Source: Cupriavidus sp. WKF15
GTDB lineage: Bacteria > Pseudomonadota > Gammaproteobacteria > Burkholderiales > Burkholderiaceae
Direction: 5' to 3'
DNA length: 64,000 nt
NCBI RefSeq assembly: GCF_029278605.1
Contig: NZ_CP119573.1
Coordinates: 2,356,001-2,420,000, forward strand
The translations under genes were made by a program, and so were the position numbers. This document shows positions 24,567 through 34,684 of this stretch, in pieces; the first letter of the stretch is position 1, and each line of letters begins with the position of its first letter. The notes below the pieces were generated by a model, which saw only the letters and a program-made list of their open reading frames with translations, had not been told where the DNA came from and searched no databases.

Positions 24567-24598
24567 GTCGTTCTTGGCGGGCGCCTGCCAAGCACGAC
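24567..24598. terminator. Hairpin between convergent chaA and catB
   Basis: GTCGT-T-CTTGGC pairs with GCCAAG-C-ACGAC (11 pairs, one mismatch, 8-base loop). The position between two convergent genes suggests a bidirectional terminator, though neither side has a U tract. Confidence 0.5.
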
Positions 24599-24637
24599 GA
24601 GCCACTCATCCCCCAATTCCAGCAAAGACCCCCACTC

Positions 24638-25762
24638 TTACAAGCAATCCCGCCGATAGCACGCGAGCTTGTCTTCATCGAGCGCAAGCCCCAGCCCCGG
24701 GCCTTCAGGCAGGTGCAGGCTGAAGTCGCGATAGGTGGGCCGCTCGACCACGATGTCGTCCTTCAGCAGCAGCGGCCCGAACAACTCCGTGCCCCACGCC
24801 AGCTGCGGCAACGTGCAGAAGCCATGTGCGGCAGCAATGGTCCCCACGCTGCCCTCCAGCATCGTTCCGCCATACAGCGCAATGCCCGCGGCATCGCCCA
24901 CGGCGGCCGTGCGCAGCATGCCGAAGATGCCGCCCGACTTGGCAATCTTCAGCGCGAACACGTCGGCACCGCCGATACGCGCCAGTTCCATCGCATCCTC
25001 GGGACCGCACACCGCCTCGTCCGCCATGACCGGCACCACGAAGCGTGCTGCCAGCCGCGCCAGCGCCGTGCGCTGCTCGCGCGGCGTGGGCTGCTCGATC
25101 AGGTCGATGCCCGCGGCTTCGAGCATGGCGATGCCTCCGGCGGCATCGGCCTCGTTCCAGGCCTGGTTGATGTCCACGGTCACGCGCGCGCGGTCGCCGA
25201 GCGCGCGCTTGATCGCCGATACGTGCGCCACGTCGTCGCGCACGCTGCGCCGGCCGATCTTGAGCTTGAACGTGTTGTGGCGGCGCTCGGCCAGCAGGCG
25301 CTCGGCTTCGTCGATGTCCTTCGCGGTATCGCCGCTGGCCAGCGTCCACAGCACCGGCAGCGTGGTGCGCACCGCGCCGCCCAGCAGCGTCGCAAGCGGC
25401 ACGCCCAGCCGCTTGCCCTGCGCGTCGAGCAGCGCGGTCTCCAGCGCGGACTTCGCAAAGCGGTTGCCGCGCGCAACCTTGTTCAGGCGCGCCATCGCGG
25501 CATGGACATTGGTAGCGTCTTCACCGGCCAGCGCCGGCGCCAGGTAGGTGTCGATGGTCAGCTTGATGCCTTCCGGGCTCTCGTCGCCATACGACAGGCC
25601 GCCGATGGTGGTGGCCTCGCCGATGCCCTCGATGCCGTCGCTGCAGCGCAGCCGCACGATCACCAGCGTCTGCTGCTGCATGGTGGCCATGGCCAGTTGA
25701 TGGGCCCGGATGGTGGGCAGGTCGACCAGGATGGCTTCGACCGAGGTGATCGTGGTTGTCAT
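24638..25762 (-). CDS. catB: Muconate cycloisomerase
   Basis: A 374-residue enolase-superfamily enzyme that converts cis,cis-muconate to muconolactone in the catechol branch of the beta-ketoadipate pathway. The catalytic 'TFKLKIG' Lys pair (166, 168), metal ligands Asp197 ('TVDINQAW'), Glu223 ('LIEQP') and Asp248 ('MADEA'), and the second acid/base Lys in 'LKIAKSGG' are all present. It is the end of a minus-strand unit with its regulator upstream; a 136-bp gap between the two holds an ATAC-N7-GTAT site. catC does not follow, so muconolactone isomerase must be encoded elsewhere. Confidence 0.95.
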   Translation of the reverse strand: MTTTITSVEAILVDLPTIRAHQLAMATMQQQTLVIVRLRCSDGIEGIGEATTIGGLSYGDESPEGIKLTIDTYLAPALAGEDATNVHAAMARLNKVARGNRFAKSALETALLDAQGKRLGVPLATLLGGAVRTTLPVLWTLASGDTAKDIDEAERLLAERRHNTFKLKIGRRSVRDDVAHVSAIKRALGDRARVTVDINQAWNEADAAGGIAMLEAAGIDLIEQPTPREQRTALARLAARFVVPVMADEAVCGPEDAMELARIGGADVFALKIAKSGGIFGMLRTAAVGDAAGIALYGGTMLEGSVGTIAAAHGFCTLPQLAWGTELFGPLLLKDDIVVERPTYRDFSLHLPEGPGLGLALDEDKLACYRRDCL

Positions 25763-25844
25763 ACCTTCTCGATACAGTGAATGTCGTATGCGAAAGTATG
25801 GGAGCCTGATTTTCTGCTGTCCAAGACCGATGACGTCTCAACGC

Positions 25845-25859
25845 ATACCCTTTAGGTAT
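25845..25859. promoter_or_regulatory. LysR-type (BenM/CatM) binding site upstream of catB
   Basis: ATAC-CCTTTAG-GTAT is a perfect ATAC-N7-GTAT element, the recognition pattern established for BenM and CatM. It lies 83 bp upstream of the catB start. Further half-sites (ATAC, GTAT) are spread over 25761-25800 next to the start codon, where a second, weaker activation site would be expected. Confidence 0.7.
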
Positions 25860-25898
25860 GGCACGGAGCAAATGACGGATGGGTCCCGCGCAGCCCGC

Positions 25899-26822
25899 TC
25901 ACTCATGGCCGGGCGGATTGTAGGGAATGCCCAATTCCTCGTAGAGCCGGTAGATCATGGCCTGCATCTCGCGCAGGTCCTCCGACTCGTCGAGCATGCG
26001 CATGCTCATGATGATCGGCGAGACCAGGCTCGGATCATCGAGTTCGACATAGCTGACATCGTCGCGCTTGAGCCCGTACACGCTGCTCGGCACCACGGAG
26101 ATGCCCTCGCCCATCGCCACGAGCCCTAGCGCAATCTGCAACTCGCGCACCTCATGCAGCCGGCGCGGCTTGAGCGCGCGATCGTGGAATGCCGCCAGCA
26201 CCTGGTCCGCAAAGCTCGGCCGCGGCGCCTTCGGGAAGATGATCAGAGATTCCTCCACAAGGTCATGCAAGGACAAGGTGGCATGCCCGGTCGCGAGGTG
26301 GTGGCCAAGCGGCAGCGCCACGATCATGCGCTCCTCGCGCAGCACCACGCGGCGCACGGCCGGGTCGTCGTGGCGGATGCGGCCGAAGCCCACATCGATC
26401 CGCCCGTCCTTGAGCGCCTTGATCTGGTCCATGGTCGACATCTCGTGCAGGCTCATCTCGATGTCGGGGTGTTCGGTGCGAAAGCGCCGGATGATCCGCG
26501 GCAGCATGCCGTACAGCGTCGAGCCGACAAAGCCCACCGACATCTTGCGTTCGATCTTGGCCACGCGCCGCGTCATCGCCTCCAGCTCGGAGGTCTGCGC
26601 CAGCAGTTGCAGCGCGTGCGTGTAGAAGAAGCGGCCGGTGTCGGTCAGGCGCAGCGGGCGCGTATTGCGCTCGAACAGCTGCACGCCCAGCACCTCCTCG
26701 AGCTGCTGGATCTGGCGGCTCAGCGGCGGCTGTGCGATATGCAGGCGCTCCGCCGCCCGGGTGAAGTTGCGCTCCTCCGCGACGGCGACGAAGTAGCGTA
26801 AGTGCCTCAATTCTATGGTCAT
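25899..26822 (-). CDS. catR: LysR-family regulator of benzoate/catechol catabolism (CatR/BenM-like)
   Basis: A 307-residue LysR-type regulator. The N-terminal winged HTH starts 'MELRHLRYFVAVAEE'-like ('MTIELRHLRYF') and contains 'FTRAAERLHIAQPPLSRQIQQLE'. The C-terminal domain binds the inducer, cis,cis-muconate and perhaps benzoate in relatives ('GFVGSTLYGMLPRIIRRF' is typical of CatR/BenM). The start at 26822 fits the family and overlaps the operator at 26821-26835, so the protein should repress its own gene. A longer frame adds 19 unrelated residues. It lies between catB and the divergent catA-benABCD operon. Confidence 0.9.
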   Translation of the reverse strand: MTIELRHLRYFVAVAEERNFTRAAERLHIAQPPLSRQIQQLEEVLGVQLFERNTRPLRLTDTGRFFYTHALQLLAQTSELEAMTRRVAKIERKMSVGFVGSTLYGMLPRIIRRFRTEHPDIEMSLHEMSTMDQIKALKDGRIDVGFGRIRHDDPAVRRVVLREERMIVALPLGHHLATGHATLSLHDLVEESLIIFPKAPRPSFADQVLAAFHDRALKPRRLHEVRELQIALGLVAMGEGISVVPSSVYGLKRDDVSYVELDDPSLVSPIIMSMRMLDESEDLREMQAMIYRLYEELGIPYNPPGHE

Positions 26823-26835
26823 ACCCTGGAGGTAT
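26821..26835. promoter_or_regulatory. LysR-type (BenM/CatM) binding site between catR and catA
   Basis: ATAC-CCTGGAG-GTAT, a second perfect ATAC-N7-GTAT site, overlaps the catR start codon. It is followed by GTAT-N7-ATAC half-sites (26832-26846), 140 bp upstream of catA. It is well placed to autoregulate catR and to activate the divergent catA-ben operon. Confidence 0.7.
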
Positions 26836-26985
26836 AAAAAAGATACTAAATCGGTGTTGGACGCCAAAAATCCCCACAACTATGCTCCGTACCAAGTCGA
26901 ACGGCAAGTCTTGATACCCCAAACGCATTATCTGACCGACCGTTCGATGCCATTGGATACAACGACAATCCCCCGGAGCAGACAC

Positions 26986-27909
26986 ATGACGCACGCTGAA
27001 ATTGAAGCACTGGTAAAGCAATTCATCGTCGATACCGCCACGCAGGGCATCCCCAACCCGCGCGTCCAGCAAGTGGTGCTGCGCCTGACCACGGACCTGT
27101 TCAAGGCGATCGAGGATCTGGACCTGAGCCAGAGCGAAGTGTGGAAGGGCATCGAATACATGGCCGAAGCCGGCGCCAGCCAGGAACTCGGCCTGCTCGC
27201 GGCCGGGCTGGGACTGGAACGCTTCCTGGATGTCCGTGCCGACGAGGCCGACGCCAAGGCCGGTATCTCGGGCGGCACCCCGCGCACCATCGAAGGCCCG
27301 CTGTACGTGGCCGGCGCGCCGGAAAGCAAGGGCTTCGCCCGCCTGGACGACGGCAGCGAAGACGGCAAGGGGGAAGTGCTGTTCATGCAGGGCACCGTCT
27401 ATGACGACGCCGGCAAGCCGCTGCCCGGCGCGAAGGTCGAAGTCTGGCATGCCAACCTGCTGGGCAATTACTCGTTCTTCGACAAGACCCAGTCGCACTT
27501 CAACCTGCGCCGCACGGTCATCACCGACGACCAGGGCCGCTACCAGTTCCGCAGCAACGTGCCGATGGGCTACGGCTGCCCGCCGCAAGGCACTACGCAG
27601 CGCCTGCTGGACCTGCTCGCCCGCCACGGCCGCCGCCCCGCGCACATCCACTTCTTCGTGTCCGCGCCGGGCCACCGCAAGCTGACCACGCAGATCAACA
27701 TCGACGGCGACGAATACCTGTGGGACGACTTCGCCTTCGCCAGCCGTGAGGGCCTGGTGCCGGCGGTGACGCGTGTGAGCGATGCCGCGGCGCTGGACAA
27801 GCATGGCGTGGACAAGCCGTTCGCCTCGATCGACTTCGACTTCCGCCTGAACGCCGAACGCGACAACGCGCCGCCGGCCGAAGTCGAGCGCACCCGCGCC
27901 GCCGCATAA
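26986..27909 (+). CDS. catA: Catechol 1,2-dioxygenase
   Basis: A 307-residue intradiol dioxygenase that uses Fe(III) to split catechol to cis,cis-muconate. The helical dimerisation domain occupies residues 1-95. The iron ligands are Tyr162 ('GNYSFF'), Tyr196 ('PMGYGCP'), His220 and His222 ('RPAHIHFF'), close to the numbering in Acinetobacter CatA. The start at 26986 follows CCCGGAGCAG; a longer frame starting at 26815 crosses the operator and is rejected. benA follows 85 bp downstream, so catA probably leads the ben operon. Confidence 0.95.
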   Translation: MTHAEIEALVKQFIVDTATQGIPNPRVQQVVLRLTTDLFKAIEDLDLSQSEVWKGIEYMAEAGASQELGLLAAGLGLERFLDVRADEADAKAGISGGTPRTIEGPLYVAGAPESKGFARLDDGSEDGKGEVLFMQGTVYDDAGKPLPGAKVEVWHANLLGNYSFFDKTQSHFNLRRTVITDDQGRYQFRSNVPMGYGCPPQGTTQRLLDLLARHGRRPAHIHFFVSAPGHRKLTTQINIDGDEYLWDDFAFASREGLVPAVTRVSDAAALDKHGVDKPFASIDFDFRLNAERDNAPPAEVERTRAAA

Positions 27910-27994
27910 GCCAGGCAGCCGCAGGCTGCACCACCGGGGACGGCCGTCCGGTTCCACCAACGGGCCGCAAGACATTGCATCAGGAGACGATTCC

Positions 27995-29392
27995 ATGATC
28001 CCCATCCACGTGGACCGGGGCACGGCCCCCGCACGCCCGCGCCTCTCGCTCGACCAGTTCCTCGTCGAGAACCACGAGACCGGCGACCACCGCCTGCACC
28101 GTAGCGCGTTCACCGACGAAGCCCTGTTCGAACTCGAGATGCAGCACATCTTCGAGGGCAACTGGATCTACCTGGCGCATGAAAGCCAGATCCCGAACAA
28201 CAACGACTACTACACCACCCACATGGGCCGCCAGCCCGTGGTGATCGCCCGCAACCGCCAGGGCGAGCTGAATGCCTTCATCAATGCGTGCAGCCACCGC
28301 GGCGCCATGCTGTGCCGGCACAAGCGCGGCAACAAGGCCACCTACACCTGCCCGTTCCACGGCTGGACCTTCAACAACAGCGGCAAGCTGCTCAAGGTGA
28401 AGGACCCCGAGGAAGCCGGCTACCCCGACTGCTTCAACAAGGAAGGCTCGCACGACCTGAAGAAGGTGGCGCGCTTCGAGAACTACCGCGGCTTCCTGTT
28501 TGGCAGCCTGAATGAGAACGTGCTTCCGCTCAAGGAATTCCTGGGCGAGGCCGCACGCATCATCGACATGATCGCCGACCAGTCGCCTGACGGCCTGGAA
28601 GTGCTGCGTGGCTCTTCGACCTATACGTTCGAAGGCAACTGGAAGCTGCAGGCCGAGAACGGTGCCGACGGCTACCACGTCTCCGCCGTGCACTGGAACT
28701 ACGCCGCGACCACCAACCACCGCAAGCAGCAGAACGAGCGCGAGGACAAGATCCGCGCCATGGATGCCGGCAAGTGGGGCAAGCAAGGCGGCGGCTTCTA
28801 CGCGTTCGAGCACGGCCATATGCTGCTGTGGACGCGCTGGGCCAACCCCGAAGACCGGCCCAACTTCAGCCGCCGCGCCGAATTCGCCGAGCGCTGCGGC
28901 GAAGAGACCGCAGACTGGATGATCCAGAACTCGCGCAACCTGTGCCTGTACCCGAACGTGTACCTGATGGACCAGTTCGGCTCGCAGATCCGCCTGCTGC
29001 GCCCGCTGTCGGTCGACAAGACCGAAGTCACGATCTACTGCATTGCGCCGAAGGGCGAGCCCGACGACGCGCGCGCGCGCCGCATCCGCCAGTACGAAGA
29101 CTTCTTCAACGTAAGCGGCATGGCCACGCCGGATGACCTGGAAGAATTCCGTGCCTGCCAGCAAGGCTACAACGGCAGCGCGCTGGCCTGGAACGACATG
29201 TGCCGCGGCGCCAAGCACTGGATCGAAGGGGCGGACGAAGCCGCGCAGCGCATCGGCCTGAAGCCGGTCATGAGCGGCCTGCGCACCGAAGATGAAGGAC
29301 TCTACACCGTGCAGCACCGCTACTGGCTCGACGTCATGAAGAAGGCGATGGCCGCGCAAGACACGCAGGACAGCAACGGGAGCGCCGCATGA
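27995..29392 (+). CDS. benA: Benzoate 1,2-dioxygenase, large subunit
   Basis: A 465-residue alpha subunit of the ring-hydroxylating dioxygenase that forms the cis-diol of benzoate. The Rieske centre ligands are Cys99, His101, Cys119 and His122. The catalytic iron ligands are His228 and His233 with the bridging Asp225 ('[13 protein letters not shown]'). A ribosome site (CAGGAGACG) precedes the ATG. The stop overlaps the start of benB by 4 bp (ATGA), which keeps the two subunits in balance. Length and motifs match BenA; the closely related toluate enzyme (XylX) is the alternative. Confidence 0.94.
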   Translation: MIPIHVDRGTAPARPRLSLDQFLVENHETGDHRLHRSAFTDEALFELEMQHIFEGNWIYLAHESQIPNNNDYYTTHMGRQPVVIARNRQGELNAFINACSHRGAMLCRHKRGNKATYTCPFHGWTFNNSGKLLKVKDPEEAGYPDCFNKEGSHDLKKVARFENYRGFLFGSLNENVLPLKEFLGEAARIIDMIADQSPDGLEVLRGSSTYTFEGNWKLQAENGADGYHVSAVHWNYAATTNHRKQQNEREDKIRAMDAGKWGKQGGGFYAFEHGHMLLWTRWANPEDRPNFSRRAEFAERCGEETADWMIQNSRNLCLYPNVYLMDQFGSQIRLLRPLSVDKTEVTIYCIAPKGEPDDARARRIRQYEDFFNVSGMATPDDLEEFRACQQGYNGSALAWNDMCRGAKHWIEGADEAAQRIGLKPVMSGLRTEDEGLYTVQHRYWLDVMKKAMAAQDTQDSNGSAA

Positions 29393-29880
29393 GCACCATC
29401 GACATCGCCGCCGTCCAGGCGTTCCTGTACCGCGAAGCCCGCCTGCTCGACGACGAGCAGTGGGACGAGTGGCTGACCTGCTACCACCCCGAGGCGCAAT
29501 TCTGGATGCCGTGCTGGGATGATGACGGCCAGCTCATCACCGACCCGCAGCACGAGATCTCGCTGATCTTCTACCCGAGCCGCCAGGGCCTGGAAGACCG
29601 CGTCTTCCGCATCAAGACCGAGCGCTCGAGCGCCACGATCCCCGACACGCGCACGAGCCACAACCTCAGCAACGTCGAGATCATGGAACGCGACGGCGAC
29701 AAGCTGACCGTACGCTTCAACTGGCACACGCTGGCGCACCGCTACCAGACCAACTACAGCTACTTCGGCATGTCGCGCTATGTGATCGACTTCGCCGGCG
29801 GGCAAGCGCAGATCCTGGACAAGTATGTCGTGCTGAAGAACGACTACATCAACCAGGTCATCGACATCTATCACATCTGA
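29389..29880 (+). CDS. benB: Benzoate 1,2-dioxygenase, small subunit
   Basis: A 163-residue beta subunit with the cone-shaped NTF2-like fold of this family. It has a structural role in the alpha3beta3 hexamer and no cofactor. Recognisable blocks are '[18 protein letters not shown]', '[10 protein letters not shown]' and '[12 protein letters not shown]'. It is translationally coupled to benA (ATGA overlap) and followed 24 bp later by benC. Confidence 0.93.
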   Translation: MSTIDIAAVQAFLYREARLLDDEQWDEWLTCYHPEAQFWMPCWDDDGQLITDPQHEISLIFYPSRQGLEDRVFRIKTERSSATIPDTRTSHNLSNVEIMERDGDKLTVRFNWHTLAHRYQTNYSYFGMSRYVIDFAGGQAQILDKYVVLKNDYINQVIDIYHI

Positions 29881-30924
<1,044 letters not shown>

Positions 30925-30929
30925 CTGTC

Positions 30930-31715
30930 ATGACAACTCGCAAGCGTTTTGAAGGAAAGATCGTCCTCATCACCGGCGCCGCACAGGGTATCGGCCGTGG
31001 CGTGGCGCTGCGCGCCGCCGCCGAAGGCGCCACCCTGGTACTGGCGGACCGTTCGGAACTTGTCCACGAGGTGGTCGCGGAAATCGGCGCGCAGTACGGG
31101 CGCGCGACGGCCGTGATCGTCGACCTGGAAACCTATGCAGGCGCGAAAGCCATGGTCGACGCCGCGCTGTCGGCCCATGGCCGCGTGGATGTGCTGATCA
31201 ACAACGTCGGCGGCACGATCTGGGCCAAGCCGTTCCAGCATTACGAGGAAGACCAGATCGAGGCCGAGATTCGCCGCTCGCTGTTCCCGACGCTGTGGAG
31301 CTGCCGCGCGGTGCTGCCGGGCATGGTGGAACGGCGCCACGGCGCGATCGTCAATGTGTCGTCGATCGCCACGCGCAGCATCTACCGCGTGCCGTACGCA
31401 GCGGCCAAGGGCGGCGTCAACGCGCTGACCGCGAGCCTGGCGTTCGAGCATGCCGGTGAAGGCATCCGGGTCAATGCGGTGGCAACCGGCGGCACGGAAG
31501 CTCCGCCGCGCCGGATACCGCGCAATACGGCCGAACAGACGCCGCAGGAGGCAGCGTGGTATCAGGGGATTGTCGACCAGACTATTGCCACGAGCCTGAT
31601 GCATCGCTATGGCACTATCGACGAACAGGTGGGTGTGATTTTGTTCCTGGCGTCTGAGGAGGCCTCCTATATCACTGGTACTGTGCTGCCTGTGGGTGGG
31701 GGAGATTTGGGATAA
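30930..31715 (+). CDS. benD: Benzoate cis-diol dehydrogenase
   Basis: A 261-residue short-chain dehydrogenase that oxidises and decarboxylates the cis-diol to catechol with NAD+. Motifs are 'LITGAAQGIGRG', 'INNVGGTIW', 'VSSIATRS', 'YAAAKGG' (YxxxK) and the C-terminal 'SYITGTVLPVGGGDLG'. It starts 5 bp after benC and ends the operon. No benK or benE transporter gene follows; instead the sequence runs into a regulator remnant carrying an IS256-type insertion. Confidence 0.93.
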   Translation: MTTRKRFEGKIVLITGAAQGIGRGVALRAAAEGATLVLADRSELVHEVVAEIGAQYGRATAVIVDLETYAGAKAMVDAALSAHGRVDVLINNVGGTIWAKPFQHYEEDQIEAEIRRSLFPTLWSCRAVLPGMVERRHGAIVNVSSIATRSIYRVPYAAAKGGVNALTASLAFEHAGEGIRVNAVATGGTEAPPRRIPRNTAEQTPQEAAWYQGIVDQTIATSLMHRYGTIDEQVGVILFLASEEASYITGTVLPVGGGDLG

Positions 31716-31787
31716 CGGTTTCGGCGTGGCCGGCGGGGGCTTTTTGGTTGGGGTTGGGGCGGTCGTGTTTGGCGGGCGCCGCTGTTT

Positions 31788-31804
31788 CGCCGGCGTAGCC
31801 GGCG
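31788..31804. other. Short GC hairpin downstream of benD
   Basis: CGCCGGC-GTA-GCCGGCG, a 7-bp perfect stem with a 3-base loop about 75 bp after benD. It could be a weak terminator or a small dispersed repeat. There is no U tract. Confidence 0.35.
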
Positions 31805-31895
31805 ACTTACTTATATGAACGCACCCCGGTGCCTGTGCGCGACCAACTGGTCGGTGGGAAGGATCGCGGAGCAGCTTGGCTTTGCCAGCCAGGAA

Positions 31896-33266
31896 GGACC
31901 TATCCGGAAATTTGTGTACGAGGCATATCATGAGAGGTAATGACCATGGATATGCCGATGAAGAAGAAACGTACGGTGGCGTCTCAGGCAGCGGCCCGCG
32001 GGCCGCTGCCTGCCTTGCCTGACGGCTTGCTTGATGAGTTGGTTAAAGGGCCGATGACGCCCGGCGAGGTCCAGGATCTGATGCTGGCGTTCAACAAGGC
32101 CATCATCGAGCGGGCGATGAGCGCCGAGATGAGCATGCATTTGGGCTACAAGCCAGGCGAGCCCAAGCCGGCCGAGCAGTCCAATGCGCGTAACGGTCTG
32201 AGCGGCAAGACCGTGATCACCGACCGCGGCCCGGTGCGGGTCGAACTGCCACGCGACCGCGATGGCAGTTTCGATCCGGTTCTGATCCCGAAGCACGAAC
32301 GGCGCTTTACCGGCTTCGATGAGCGCATTATCGCCATGTACGCGCGCGGCATGAGCGTGCGCGAGATCCAGGCGTTTCTGGCCGAGAGCTACGGCACCGA
32401 AGTCTCCCCGGACTTCATCAGCTCGGTCACCGACGAGGTCATGGCCGAGACCATCGCCTGGCAGAACCGTCCGCTTGAGGCCATGTACCCGGTCGTGTTC
32501 TTCGACGCGTTGCGGGTCAAGATCCGCAGTGACGGCATCGTCAGCAATAAGGCCGTGTATCTGGCATTGGGAATCCAGGCAGATGGCCAGCGCGACGTGC
32601 TGGGCCTGTGGGTCGAGCAGACCGAAGGCGCCAAGTTCTGGCTCAAGGTCTTCAATGAACTCAAGAACCGAGGCTGCCAGGACATCCTGATCGCAGTGGT
32701 CGACGGCCTCAAGGGGTTGACGGAGGCCGTTGCCACGGCCTATCCCCGCACGACGGTGCAGACCTGCATTGTGCATTTGATCCGCAACAGCCTGGAATAC
32801 GCCAACTATAAGGACCGCAAGGTGCTGGCACAGGCGCTGCGTCCGATCTACAGCGCGGCCAGCGAACAAGAGGCCGGGCAGGCGCTGCAGGACTTCGCCG
32901 ACGGCCCGTGGGGAGCCAAGTACCCGATGATCGTGCAGTCGTGGCGACGCGCCTGGGAGCACGTCATACCGTTCTTCGTGTTCCCGCCCGACATCCGGCG
33001 TGTGATCTACACCACGAATGCCATTGAGAGCTTGAACATGCAGTTGCGCAAGATCATCAAGACCCGGGGCCACTTCCCTTCGGATGAAGCTGCGATCAAG
33101 TTGCTGTGGCTGGCGCTGCGCAACGTGCTGACCAAGTCCGTTCGCACGACCTATGACTGGAAGTCCGCCATGAATCAGTTTGCTATTCTGTATGGCGAGC
33201 GATTTACTGCCGCTCGAAGCTGACAGAATTCAAAACCGCCTCGCACACAAAAATACGGACAGGCCC
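31896..33266 (+). mobile_element. IS256-family insertion sequence
   Basis: A complete element of 1371 bp. The terminal inverted repeats span 29 bp (31896-31924 and 33238-33266), agree at 23 positions and begin GGRCCTRTCCG on both sides. It is flanked by an 8-bp direct repeat GCCAGGAA (31888-31895 and 33267-33274), as expected for IS256-type transposition. One transposase gene fills it. The perfect target duplication and intact gene indicate a fairly recent insertion. Confidence 0.93.
31940..33223 (+). CDS. IS256-family transposase
   Basis: A 427-residue mutator-type DDE transposase. Recognisable blocks are 'YARGMSVREIQAFLAESYG', 'VVFFDALRVKI' (first Asp), 'DILIAVVDGLKGL' (second Asp), 'TCIVHLIRNSL', and 'IYTTNAIESLN' near the last Glu. 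The ATG at 31940 is the longest start; the ATG two codons on (31946) is better spaced from GAGAGG and may be the real one. The gene is intact. Confidence 0.95.
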   Translation: MTMDMPMKKKRTVASQAAARGPLPALPDGLLDELVKGPMTPGEVQDLMLAFNKAIIERAMSAEMSMHLGYKPGEPKPAEQSNARNGLSGKTVITDRGPVRVELPRDRDGSFDPVLIPKHERRFTGFDERIIAMYARGMSVREIQAFLAESYGTEVSPDFISSVTDEVMAETIAWQNRPLEAMYPVVFFDALRVKIRSDGIVSNKAVYLALGIQADGQRDVLGLWVEQTEGAKFWLKVFNELKNRGCQDILIAVVDGLKGLTEAVATAYPRTTVQTCIVHLIRNSLEYANYKDRKVLAQALRPIYSAASEQEAGQALQDFADGPWGAKYPMIVQSWRRAWEHVIPFFVFPPDIRRVIYTTNAIESLNMQLRKIIKTRGHFPSDEAAIKLLWLALRNVLTKSVRTTYDWKSAMNQFAILYGERFTAARS

Positions 33267-33549
33267 GCCAGGAAGCGTTTCGCCGGGCATTTCAGCGCTG
33301 GACCGGCCACGCACCAACGCGGTTCCGGCGCGAAAGCAGAGGACGACAGCGTGAGGAGATGGCCGTATGCAAGCTTCCCAAGACAACCTCCCAAGCTTCG
33401 CCTGTCTGACATACACATTGCGCCCGCCCTCCTCCCGTGGGGTTCATACAACGCGTTCAATATTTCCGACCGCATTCCGTTAAACTCCGCACGCCGTTCC
33501 CCATTACCGTCATTCCCATACCAACAAGACTGCGGGACACGCTTCACGG

Positions 33550-34647
33550 ATGCGCACAGAACATCGGAATAGCCGTGGCACGCCAGCCCGCGGCGGGATC
33601 AGGAAGCTGTCGACACTGACGGCCTGCCTACTTGCCGGACTGCTTCCGGCGGCACCAGCCCTGGCGCTGGAGGCAGTGAAGATCTATGAAATGCGCGCGC
33701 CCAGCATCTGGGTCGTGCGCGTTTTCGATGCGCAGGACCATCCGACGCGGATGGGCAGCGCGGTCGTCATCGGTCCCGAAACGCTGGTCACCAACTGCCA
33801 CGTGCTGGTGCGAGGCAAGTCGATTTCCGTCAAGCACGATAACACCGCGCATGGCGCGCGGCTCGAATATGCGGACGTGGATCGCGATCTCTGCATCATC
33901 AAGGCCAAGGGGCTGGTTGCACCGGCCGTTCCTGTGGCCCCGCTCTCCACGCTGAAAGTCGGCGAAAAGGTTTACGCACTGGGCGCGCCGCGTGGGCTGG
34001 AACTGACGCTTTCCGACGGTCTCCTGGCTGCGCTGCATCGCGACAAGGACAACAACATTGTCCGCATCCAGATGACCGCGCCGATTTCACCGGGGTCCAG
34101 CGGCGGTGGTCTGTTCGATGAGGAGGGCCGGCTGATCGGCGTCTCGTACATGACCATTCGCGACGCGCAGAACCTGAACTTTGCGATTCCTGCGACGTGG
34201 ATCGACCAGGTACCGGCACGCGCCACCGTCGCACTGCAGAAATTCCGCGCCGAGCAGGCCGCCACGACTGCCGGCAATGCCACTACGGCTGCCGTCGCGC
34301 CGGCACGCGTTCCGCCGACCGGCCCCGAGCAATCGATATCGGGCGACGAATTGAACCGCCACTTCGCATCGATCGGACGGATCGTTGCCACGGCACCAAG
34401 CGGCGCGGCGCTGGAAATGCAATTCAGCCCCGACGGATCGTTCGGCGTGACCAATACCCGCACGCGAGGCTATTCAAGCGGCCAGTTCAACGTGACACCG
34501 GGCACGGACGAGGTTTGCTTCACCATGGGCAATCCAAGTTTCAACGTCATGCAGACCTGCTATCGCCTGAGCCACCGGGGCGATACGTACACCATGCGTT
34601 CCGTTTCCTCATCGTACTATTTCACGTATGCGTACACTGGTTCCTGA
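33550..34647 (+). CDS. Exported trypsin-like serine protease
   Basis: A 365-residue secreted or periplasmic protease. A signal peptide (residues about 18-40, LLAGLLPAAPALA) precedes a trypsin-like domain with the full triad: His84 ('TNCHVL'), Asp113 ('DRDLCII') and Ser184 ('PGSSGGGL'). No PDZ domain follows. Residues 270-365 are a separate beta-rich C-terminal domain with two Cys that may pair. It is followed closely by a lipoprotein gene whose frame overlaps its end region, so the two may be expressed together. Substrate unknown. Confidence 0.85.
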   Translation: MRTEHRNSRGTPARGGIRKLSTLTACLLAGLLPAAPALALEAVKIYEMRAPSIWVVRVFDAQDHPTRMGSAVVIGPETLVTNCHVLVRGKSISVKHDNTAHGARLEYADVDRDLCIIKAKGLVAPAVPVAPLSTLKVGEKVYALGAPRGLELTLSDGLLAALHRDKDNNIVRIQMTAPISPGSSGGGLFDEEGRLIGVSYMTIRDAQNLNFAIPATWIDQVPARATVALQKFRAEQAATTAGNATTAAVAPARVPPTGPEQSISGDELNRHFASIGRIVATAPSGAALEMQFSPDGSFGVTNTRTRGYSSGQFNVTPGTDEVCFTMGNPSFNVMQTCYRLSHRGDTYTMRSVSSSYYFTYAYTGS

Positions 34648-34684
34648 CACCGGCGTCGATCATCGGAACGGCCAGAGACGCGGC

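Larger units (their letters stand above)
31815..33409 (+). pseudogene. AraC-type regulator remnant split by an IS element
   Basis: If 31896-33274 (the element plus one target copy) is removed, the flanks join in frame. Left side: 'TNWSVGRIAEQLGFASQE'. Right side: 'AFRRAFQRWTGHAPTRFRRE' and a tail to the TGA at 33407. This is the second helix-turn-helix and C terminus of an AraC/XylS regulator. Upstream of about 31842 the similarity stops, so the sensor domain and first HTH were already lost. It is a double casualty: 5' deletion and later insertion. It is plausibly a remnant of a ben-type activator because of its position, but that is a guess. Confidence 0.75.

Noticed and set aside
27980..29359. 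459-codon minus-strand frame opposite benA
   Set aside because: Val/Ala/Gly-rich shadow of a clearly identified dioxygenase gene.
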